The position numbers and the translations under genes were made by a program. Positions 22,961 through 26,694 of a stretch of DNA of 26,694 nucleotides are shown one piece after another. The notes beneath the pieces are model-generated. The model worked only from the letters and a program-made list of their open reading frames with translations, ran no database searches and was not told where the DNA came from. Source of the DNA: a virus; IMG/VR virus record IMGVR_UViG_3300028388_004717, positions 1 to 26,694 of that record; one strand, 5' to 3'. Every line of letters begins with the position of its first letter. The stretch's first letter is position 1.

Positions 22961-23243
22961 ACGCTCGCCGCGGATAATGCTCAACCCCGGCGCTCTGTTG
23001 TGCGACACGCCGGAGCAACTGCTGGAGTACATCGATGGCCAGGCAATGGCCACGGTCCCCGGCTGCGGCCTCTCTACCCAACCGATGTGGGTGGAGATAG
23101 AGCCGCTCGAGAGCTACGAGGCGCACCACCGGCGCTTCGACCTCATCGTGTATCACTTCCCGATGATGACCGCCTCGGGCCTGCAGTGGTGGACCCAGTA
23201 CGGCTACTGGGGAGTGCCCGAGCACCTCAATACGGCGCTGTAG
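22899..23243 (+). CDS. Exported small protein, 114 aa
   Basis: ATG 22899 has a strong Shine-Dalgarno (AAGGAG, about 7 nt upstream). The N-terminus MRMVLLASLLLTAAASAA is a textbook signal peptide with an AxA cleavage site. The mature part (about 96 residues) has two cysteines (LLCDTPEQL and VPGCGLS) that may pair, and a Trp/Tyr rich end (QWWTQYGYWGVPEHL). The CDTPEQ phrase is reminiscent of small periplasmic/exported proteins. A role at the cell surface or in superinfection control is possible; no direct evidence. Confidence 0.75.
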   Translation: MRMVLLASLLLTAAASAAETERSPRIMLNPGALLCDTPEQLLEYIDGQAMATVPGCGLSTQPMWVEIEPLESYEAHHRRFDLIVYHFPMMTASGLQWWTQYGYWGVPEHLNTAL

Positions 23244-23314
23244 CACTTGGCAGAGAAACCAAAACCGACCAGTGCCGGCAACTATGCACCCGCCCTCCCT
23301 CGGGTGCTTTTTTT
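23243..23314 (+). ncRNA. Candidate small RNA 3 (5' hairpin + terminator)
   Basis: GCACTTGG (23243-23250) pairs with CCAGTGC (23269-23275) with one bulged T, followed by a short linker and the strong terminator at 23286-23314. A weak box TACGGC (23231-23236) lies 6 nt before the first stem base. The organisation copies RNA 1 and RNA 2, but the promoter is poor and the transcript could simply be the 3' end of the upstream mRNA. Confidence 0.35.
23286..23314 (+). terminator. Intrinsic terminator
   Basis: GCACCCG (23286-23292) pairs with CGGGTGC (23301-23307), followed by seven T. Confidence 0.9.
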
Positions 23315-23319
23315 CGCGG

Positions 23320-23325
23320 TATAAT
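23320..23325 (+). promoter_or_regulatory. -10 box for leaderless rusA mRNA
   Basis: A perfect TATAAT ends 6 nt before ATG 23332, six bases after the terminator T-run. Confidence 0.65.
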
Positions 23326-23331
23326 AAACCT

Positions 23332-23679
23332 ATGACCATCACGGTCCCACTACCAACCAAAGTATCCCTCAATAAAATATACGGCGGGGTCCACTGGAGC
23401 ACGCGCAAGCGCCACAAAGATGAGTTTGCGGAGGCGGTCTGGGCGTGCCGCCCTAAAACCTATACTGGAGCGTACCCGGTACACATCACCTACTACTTTC
23501 AATTCAAAGGCCGCCGGCTCGATAGCACCAACTGCGCCTATATGGCCAAGCTGCTCGAGGATGCCCTCATCACCGAGGAGGTCATCCCCGATGATGCGCC
23601 CAGATTTGTGGCCAGCACGCAGCTGGTCCCGTGTGCGGGTAATAACGAGGTACTTATCGAAATCACACCGTGCGAATAG
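23332..23679 (+). CDS. rusA: RusA-like Holliday junction resolvase
   Basis: 115 residues, the usual length. N-terminal PLPTKVSLNKIYGGVHWSTR and the active-site region LDSTNCAYMAKLLEDALI followed by VIPDDAP match RusA, which cleaves four-way DNA junctions with carboxylates around the KLLEDAL...DD block. The classical first aspartate (often D-x-DN) appears as LDSTN, with D and N in the expected places. In this phage it probably resolves recombination or replication intermediates before packaging. Transcribed from a leaderless promoter. Confidence 0.88.
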   Translation: MTITVPLPTKVSLNKIYGGVHWSTRKRHKDEFAEAVWACRPKTYTGAYPVHITYYFQFKGRRLDSTNCAYMAKLLEDALITEEVIPDDAPRFVASTQLVPCAGNNEVLIEITPCE

Positions 23680-23897
23680 TTTTTATAATTTTGTGCTGGG
23701 TTTTTTGGGGAGCAATAATCGGCTTCTACTTTGGGCACAGCAGCGGCGACCCTATCCAGTACACCGAGGCGCAAGGGCAGCGGTGGTGCTTGGTCGCCCA
23801 GCACCAACGGGTGTCGGGGATACAATACCCCGGCCGGGAGGTGTACCTCATCGATATCGATGGTAGCTGGGTGCGGATATTCGAGCGGTGTGGATAG
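23670..23897 (+). CDS. Small membrane-anchored protein, 75 aa
   Basis: Starts with GTG 23670, overlapping the rusA stop by 10 bp. A hydrophobic N-terminus (IVFIILCWVFWGAIIGFYFG) acts as signal anchor, followed by a soluble region of about 50 residues with beta-type sequence (REVYLIDIDGSWVRIFERCG). No family recognised. The overlap suggests translation coupled to rusA. Confidence 0.6.
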   Translation: MRIVFIILCWVFWGAIIGFYFGHSSGDPIQYTEAQGQRWCLVAQHQRVSGIQYPGREVYLIDIDGSWVRIFERCG

Positions 23898-23936
23898 TGT
23901 GGGGAGAATGGGGATGGCACTCGAGCGTGAGTGTGG

Positions 23937-23942
23937 TAGCAT
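23937..23942 (+). promoter_or_regulatory. Extended -10 box before the structured region
   Basis: TGG-TAGCAT ends 6 nt before position 23949, which is an ATG and also the predicted 5' end of the structured RNA. Confidence 0.5.
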
Positions 23943-23948
23943 ACTGGT

Positions 23949-24080
23949 ATGCCTAGTAACAACGTAAAATACGATAGTATTTTCAGTGCGAGCAAGGATG
24001 CGACATTCGTTTCTTTTCTCGCGTTGTTACGCGGCATCACATTCTCCCTGGCTTCGGCTGGGGATTTTGTGTGTTGCTAA
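23949..24080 (+). CDS. Possible 43-aa frame inside structured RNA (doubtful)
   Basis: ATG 23949 is placed 6 nt after a TAGCAT box as at the leaderless genes, and opens a frame MPSNNVKYDSIFSASKDATF to TAA 24080. However, the same bases form several perfect helices, the composition is unlike a protein gene, and no domain is visible. I list it only as the alternative to a non-coding RNA. Confidence 0.25.
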   Translation: MPSNNVKYDSIFSASKDATFVSFLALLRGITFSLASAGDFVCC

Positions 24081-24220
24081 CCAGCCGGTAGCGCTGTTCT
24101 CGTAATCAGCGACACCAAATAGACGAAACCCCCGGCCGGTTGGTAGATGCAAAGCGCTGGCCCTGTCGCCGCCTGACAACCAGCGACCTCATCTGCCCGC
24201 CGGTCGTTTCTCCCACCACT

Positions 24221-24226
24221 TACAAT
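24221..24226 (+). promoter_or_regulatory. -10 box candidate
   Basis: TACAAT in the 3' part of the structured region; a transcript would start near 24233 and could serve the small genes from 24366 on. No ATG follows at the leaderless distance. Confidence 0.35.
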
Positions 24227-24262
24227 AGAAGCCACGGGGCAACCTTAGTGCGGAGGGAATAG

Positions 24263-24418
24263 GTGGCAAGGGAGTACTACTGGCCTACATACACCACCAC
24301 CCAACACGACCGAAAGGGTATGAGGGAGATAGAGGCGGTGTACCTATCAAATAACTATTCACATTATGACAACACCTCTACCAAAAACGCGCGGGCAATA
24401 TCTCAAAGCGCTGAATGA
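24263..24418 (+). CDS. Possible small GTG-start frame, 51 aa (doubtful)
   Basis: GGAGGG at 24252-24257 is a good Shine-Dalgarno five bases before GTG 24263. The frame reads VAREYYWPTYTTTQHDRKGM onward and ends inside the next gene (overlap 53 bp). The ribosome site is the only support. Confidence 0.3.
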   Translation: MAREYYWPTYTTTQHDRKGMREIEAVYLSNNYSHYDNTSTKNARAISQSAE

Positions 24419-24587
24419 TATAAAGCTCGAGCTCCTATCGAACGACCAACCAAACGGGCGCGGTATTACCGAGGCCCTCTGCCTCCTCACTATGGCCGTT
24501 GTAGAATTAAAGGAGGCGCTCGAGCCAGAATACAAATACACCCCAGAATATGAAGCAGCCGACATTCAACCATCTCAACCTGAGTAA
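24366..24587 (+). CDS. Small hypothetical protein, 73 aa
   Basis: Helical and acidic: KTRGQYLKALNDIKLELLS and EALCLLTMAVVELKEALEP. No domain named. It opens a set of four tightly packed or overlapping small genes that continue to 25410. Confidence 0.6.
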   Translation: MTTPLPKTRGQYLKALNDIKLELLSNDQPNGRGITEALCLLTMAVVELKEALEPEYKYTPEYEAADIQPSQPE

Positions 24588-24822
24588 CCCCACTACCGGT
24601 CCCCGCAATCAACGTGAGGACCTCATCGAGCAAATCGTGGCGCAGTGCCAGCACCGGACCCCAAAGGATGCACGCAACCTGGCCCGGCTCCTGGCTATCA
24701 CCACCAACAGCGCTGGCTGGACCACCACGGACCTCCACGCGCTCCTCAAGAAGAAGCAGGACCCAGGTATTAACAACTACACCGCATTCGTGTGGTGGAG
24801 CGCTAAAATGAAGAAACTATGA
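24550..24822 (+). CDS. Small hypothetical protein, 90 aa
   Basis: Overlaps the upstream gene by 38 bp. Polar N-terminus, then helices REDLIEQIVAQCQHRTPKDA and NLARLLAITTNSAGWTTTDL, ending KQDPGINNYTAFVWWSAKMK. The regular helix pattern suggests a small DNA- or protein-binding fold, but no family is recognised. Confidence 0.6.
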   Translation: MKQPTFNHLNLSNPTTGPRNQREDLIEQIVAQCQHRTPKDARNLARLLAITTNSAGWTTTDLHALLKKKQDPGINNYTAFVWWSAKMKKL

Positions 24823-25121
24823 ACCTACCAAAAGAATGGCCGGAGAAAGGCATAAAGTATATGCAAGAGGGTCACAATAAAGACCGCAAAGGGTACACAG
24901 ACGGCTACAATCAGTGCTGGGAAGACTGCACCGCAGCCCTACCAGCCGTGGTGGAGGAAGCGAGGCGAGAGGAGCGGGAGAGGACACGAGTAATTATAGA
25001 AACGCTCAAATCTACTTTGGATTTTACAGTACTCACCCTCAATAGAGGAGAGGCGGGGGAACTCGCATTAGATAAAGTGATAGAAGCCCTTACCCAACCA
25101 ACCGACGTAACCGATAACTAG
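24819..25121 (+). CDS. Small helical protein, 100 aa
   Basis: Overlaps the upstream stop by 4 bp (ATGA). GYTDGYNQCWEDCTAALPAV is followed by a long charged helix (VVEEARREERERTRVIIETL). A GYxxGY-type element also appears in the small protein at 26482 (YDRGYLDG). Composition is more A/T-rich than the structural genes, as in the next two genes. Confidence 0.6.
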   Translation: MNLPKEWPEKGIKYMQEGHNKDRKGYTDGYNQCWEDCTAALPAVVEEARREERERTRVIIETLKSTLDFTVLTLNRGEAGELALDKVIEALTQPTDVTDN

Positions 25122-25122
25122 T

Positions 25123-25410
25123 ATGACAAACCAACCAGAGAGAAGTGTCGAGGAGATAGTGGAAGACAAGTATCAACATTTTCTGTTACAAAAAGGCAAA
25201 AACGACGCAGAAACCATAGTTCTCAGAGCACTTAAATACCGTCAAGACATTACTAATCTTCTCCAAGCCGAACGCCAGAGGCGTGATGAGATGGTGGAGG
25301 AGAGGATGAAAATGATGTTACATATGATTGGAGAACACCCAGAGCTAACAAAAGAACAGGTATTAGAGTTTATTCGTAGAGAGTTCACCCCACCCAATAA
25401 CCCTAACTAG
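25123..25410 (+). CDS. Small helical protein, 95 aa
   Basis: Starts one base after the previous stop. Highly charged and helical (EIVEDKYQHFLLQKGKND, ERQRRDEMVEERMKMMLHMI, ending in HPELTKEQVLEFIRREF). Possibly a coiled-coil partner of its neighbour. A/T-rich codon use. No domain recognised. Confidence 0.6.
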   Translation: MTNQPERSVEEIVEDKYQHFLLQKGKNDAETIVLRALKYRQDITNLLQAERQRRDEMVEERMKMMLHMIGEHPELTKEQVLEFIRREFTPPNNPN

Positions 25411-25411
25411 T

Positions 25412-25498
25412 ATGAAGCAGCACCTCATTATCTACACCCAGCGCCTCTACCGCACCGCTTGGCGGCTCTGGCTGCGTATCACCGGGCGTGTATCATAG
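25412..25498 (+). CDS. Very small basic peptide, 28 aa
   Basis: ATG 25412 lies one base after the previous stop. MKQHLIIYTQRLYRTAWRLW is amphipathic and rich in Arg, Trp and Tyr. Position in the run of linked genes is the only support for coding. Confidence 0.35.
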   Translation: MKQHLIIYTQRLYRTAWRLWLRITGRVS

Positions 25499-25524
25499 AT
25501 ATTATAAAAGTAAAAAAATTGGCT

Positions 25525-25530
25525 TATACT
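25525..25530 (+). promoter_or_regulatory. -10 box candidate before the methyltransferase
   Basis: TATACT lies just upstream of the methyltransferase. The predicted transcript would start at 25536-25537, just before the Dcm motif I codons, but no ATG is found there. Confidence 0.4.
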
Positions 25531-25540
25531 AACTCATTAC

Positions 25541-26470
25541 GACTTATTCGCTGGTATTGGGGGCTTCTCTTACGCCTTGGACCAAGTATTCTATGAAGAA
25601 AAAATCGAACACATTTTCTGCGAGTGGGAAGCGTTCCCCACAGCAATCCTTAAAAAGCACTGGCCAGACGCAACCTACTATGGTGACATCGCCGACCTTG
25701 TTGCCGACACCGAACACGATGGACAGTTTACCCCCACGGGACAACACCAAGCTGAGAGAATGGAACAACAGTCGAGATGGTCGAAAGAACCGCGTAGCAC
25801 TAAGCAATCTAAGGGAAGCGATACAAGACCCTCACTATCTATCCTCACAGGAGGCTTCCCCTGCCAACCATTCAGTCACGCTGGACAAAGAAAAGGAACG
25901 GCAGATGACCGCTACAAGTGGCCAGAAATGTATGCGGTCATTAAAAACGTCAGACCAGATTGGGTCATCGCTGAGAATGTGCGTGGCTTCGCTACTTGGA
26001 ACGACGGCTTGGTACTCGAGCGCACGTGCACTGACCTGGAAAACCAAGGTTACAAGGTCCAACCGTTTATTATTCCAGCTGTCGCCGTCGGTGCGCCGCA
26101 CCAACGAGAAAGAGTTTGGATTATTGCTCACACCATCAACGGTGGACAGAGGCGAGCGGAGCGAAGCAGCGATGAAACACCGGATAGCGTACCGCAAGAG
26201 TATCGGTCGCAAGACGGTGCCACCGGGGAGTCTGAGCGAGCAGCTGGCGACGGGTACGACCACCGACCTTGGGAAGCAAACTGGCGAGAAATTGCGCTTG
26301 CAACCTGCAATGACGGAGTGGATGATGGGCTTCCCCGATGGATGGACAGAGTTACCATCAGCGCAGCCAAACACCGCAAGGAACGCCTAAAAGCGTGCGG
26401 GAATGCAATCGTTCCACAGGTAGCAATGGAGATATTCAAAGCAATAAAAATTACTCAAGAGCAGGACTAA
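25541..26470 (+). CDS. dcm: C5-cytosine DNA methyltransferase (start codon unclear)
   Basis: Transfers methyl from S-adenosylmethionine to cytosine in DNA. Motifs in order: I DLFAGIGGFSYAL (from 25541), a CEWE segment, YGDIADL, IV TGGFPCQPFSHAGQRKG with the catalytic Cys (codon 25862-25864), VI VIAENVRGF, VIII APHQRERVWIIA and X ACGNAIVPQVA near the end. The frame is open from 25514, after TAA at 25511-25513, but has no ATG, GTG or TTG before motif I; the first canonical start is TTG 25577, which would delete the SAM-binding glycines. About 50 extra residues lie between YGDI and motif IV compared with usual Dcm enzymes, and exactly there another frame looks conserved. It probably protects phage DNA from restriction. 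Confidence 0.85.
   Translation, partial: DLFAGIGGFSYALDQVFYEEKIEHIFCEWEAFPTAILKKHWPDATYYGDIADLVADTEHDGQFTPTGQHQAERMEQQSRWSKEPRSTKQSKGSDTRPSLSILTGGFPCQPFSHAGQRKGTADDRYKWPEMYAVIKNVRPDWVIAENVRGFATWNDGLVLERTCTDLENQGYKVQPFIIPAVAVGAPHQRERVWIIAHTINGGQRRAERSSDETPDSVPQEYRSQDGATGESERAAGDGYDHRPWEANWREIALATCNDGVDDGLPRWMDRVTISAAKHRKERLKACGNAIVPQVAMEIFKAIKITQEQD
25593..26390 (+). CDS. Overlapping frame inside dcm resembling a known phage protein type
   Basis: A 265-residue frame (ATG 25593; TTG 25557 also possible) runs across almost the whole methyltransferase in another phase. It is not random in content. LLPTPNTMDSLPPRDN with NSRDGRKNR and LSNLREAI, then LTWKTKVTRSNRLLFQLSPS, then RRTNEKEFGLLLTPSTVDRG, and finally AMTEWMMGFPDGWTELPSA. 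These phrases recall a family of phage proteins that I remember near or fused to phage cytosine methyltransferases. Two conserved frames over the same DNA would be true dual coding. The alternative is a shadow frame whose look-alikes in databases are themselves mispredicted shadows. Confidence 0.45.
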   Translation: MKKKSNTFSASGKRSPQQSLKSTGQTQPTMVTSPTLLPTPNTMDSLPPRDNTKLREWNNSRDGRKNRVALSNLREAIQDPHYLSSQEASPANHSVTLDKEKERQMTATSGQKCMRSLKTSDQIGSSLRMCVASLLGTTAWYSSARALTWKTKVTRSNRLLFQLSPSVRRTNEKEFGLLLTPSTVDRGERSEAAMKHRIAYRKSIGRKTVPPGSLSEQLATGTTTDLGKQTGEKLRLQPAMTEWMMGFPDGWTELPSAQPNTARNA

Positions 26471-26481
26471 AATAATCGTGT

Positions 26482-26643
26482 ATGCCAAGCCTCGAAAAAC
26501 AACTCGACCAGATGCGCCAGGTACTCCTCGAGCACCGGGTCTCTCCCTCGCAATCGTTTCACATAATGAATACCTACGAGCAAGCGCTGCGCACCGCCTA
26601 TGACCGGGGATACCTCGACGGTGAGCGCTTGGCCCGGCACTAA
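26482..26643 (+). CDS. Small hypothetical protein, 53 aa
   Basis: ATG 26482 to TAA 26643, crossing into the terminal repeat. MPSLEKQLDQMRQVLLEHRV and YEQALRTAYDRGYLDGERLA are helical and charged. The end carries the YDRGYLDG element also hinted at in 24819-25121. It is closed by the terminator at 26642-26674. Function unknown. Confidence 0.65.
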   Translation: MPSLEKQLDQMRQVLLEHRVSPSQSFHIMNTYEQALRTAYDRGYLDGERLARH

Positions 26644-26694
26644 AAAACCCCTCACGCGCTCGGAGGGATTTTTTAGCCAACAGCTTTAGTATAC
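26596..26694. repeat. 99-bp direct terminal repeat, right copy
   Basis: Exact copy of bases 1-99. Joining the two copies gives an uninterrupted small gene, a bidirectional terminator and then the promoter at 133-161, so the junction is biologically sensible. Confidence 0.9.
26642..26674 (+). terminator. Bidirectional intrinsic terminator (second copy)
   Basis: Same hairpin as 47-79, duplicated only by the contig overlap. It ends the methyltransferase and small-gene unit. Confidence 0.8.

Larger units (their letters stand above)
23949..24260 (+). ncRNA. Large structured non-coding region (candidate RNA or origin)
   Basis: About 300 bp without a convincing gene and full of nested helices. Part A: GTAACAACG (23956-23964) with CGTTGTTAC (24022-24030) closes a junction holding AAAATAC/GTATTTT (23966-23972 / 23977-23983) and GCGAG/CTCGC (23988-23992 / 24018-24022). 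Next, CCCTGGC-TTCG-GCTGGGG (24046-24063) is a UUCG tetraloop hairpin. Part B: ACCAGCCGG (24080-24088) pairs with CCGGTTGGT (24136-24144) around CGCTG/CAGCG (24092-24096 / 24107-24111). Part C: AGATG/CATCT (24145-24149 / 24190-24194), CGCTGG/CCAGCG (24155-24160 / 24180-24185) and TGTC/GACA (24164-24167 / 24175-24178) stack into one long hairpin. It does not match tRNA, tmRNA or RNase P features that I know. A replication origin with dense inverted repeats is the main alternative. Confidence 0.55.

Noticed and set aside
22788-23243. Longer form of the exported protein starting before 22899
   Set aside because: The frame before 22899 overlaps the zinc-finger gene, and ATG 22899 has a strong ribosome site directly followed by a signal peptide.
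23949-24260. tRNA, tmRNA or RNase P RNA
   Set aside because: No T-loop GTTCRA, no CCA end, no tmRNA tag frame and none of the RNase P conserved cores on either strand.
1-26694. CRISPR array, insertion sequence or tRNA genes
   Set aside because: No regularly spaced repeats, no transposase with flanking inverted repeats, and no cloverleaf sequences seen.
1-26694. Recoded stop codons (for example TGA read as an amino acid)
   Set aside because: TGA ends terS, the connector, holin-overlap and other genes at sensible places, and TAG and TAA are also used as normal stops.

Overview
The window is a complete small tailed-phage genome (siphovirus gene order), with every convincing gene on the + strand. 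The first 99 bases (1-99) are repeated exactly at the end (26596-26694). This looks like the overlap of a circular metagenomic contig, so the true unit would be about 26,595 bp, circular or circularly permuted. I see no integrase, repressor of a known family, DNA polymerase, primase or helicase. The recognisable DNA-metabolism genes are an ssDNA-binding protein, a RusA-type resolvase and a C5-cytosine methyltransferase, so replication probably relies on the host.

Layout. 1-1242: small early-type genes, a consensus sigma70 promoter and an iteron-like repeat patch just upstream of the terminase. 1243-9640: packaging and head module (TerS, TerL, a portal fused to a MuF domain, prohead protease, HK97-type capsid, connectors, tail completion). 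9821-14114: tail tube, tail chaperone with a predicted -1 frameshift, a short tape measure, tail hub. 14130-18492: tail-tip and adhesin-like proteins, two of which carry export signals. 18500-20749: lysis region (TM/coiled-coil protein, endolysin with two metallopeptidase signatures, holin, small TM protein). 20753-25498: many small accessory genes, the SSB, RusA, small zinc-binding proteins and several intergenic structured-RNA candidates. 25541-26470: a Dcm-like methyltransferase with a second, apparently conserved, overlapping reading frame.

Host. The tail-fibre style with a signal peptide and GGTG motif, the small TM protein with spaced cysteines (20414-20749) and the exported beta-propeller-like protein remind me of Patescibacteria (Candidate Phyla Radiation) proteins. 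This is an inference from memory, not a search result. Some genes have Shine-Dalgarno sites, but many late genes have a TGnTANNNT extended -10 box ending 5-7 nt before the ATG, which predicts leaderless mRNAs.

Most notable signals: (a) the tetranucleotides GATC and CATG seem to be absent from the whole genome, with codon choice visibly bent to avoid them; (b) leaderless extended -10 promoters drive about a dozen genes, and similar -10 boxes precede small hairpin-terminator RNAs; (c) a heavily structured, apparently non-coding stretch at about 23949-24260; (d) dual coding in the methyltransferase gene, whose own frame lacks a normal start codon before motif I.
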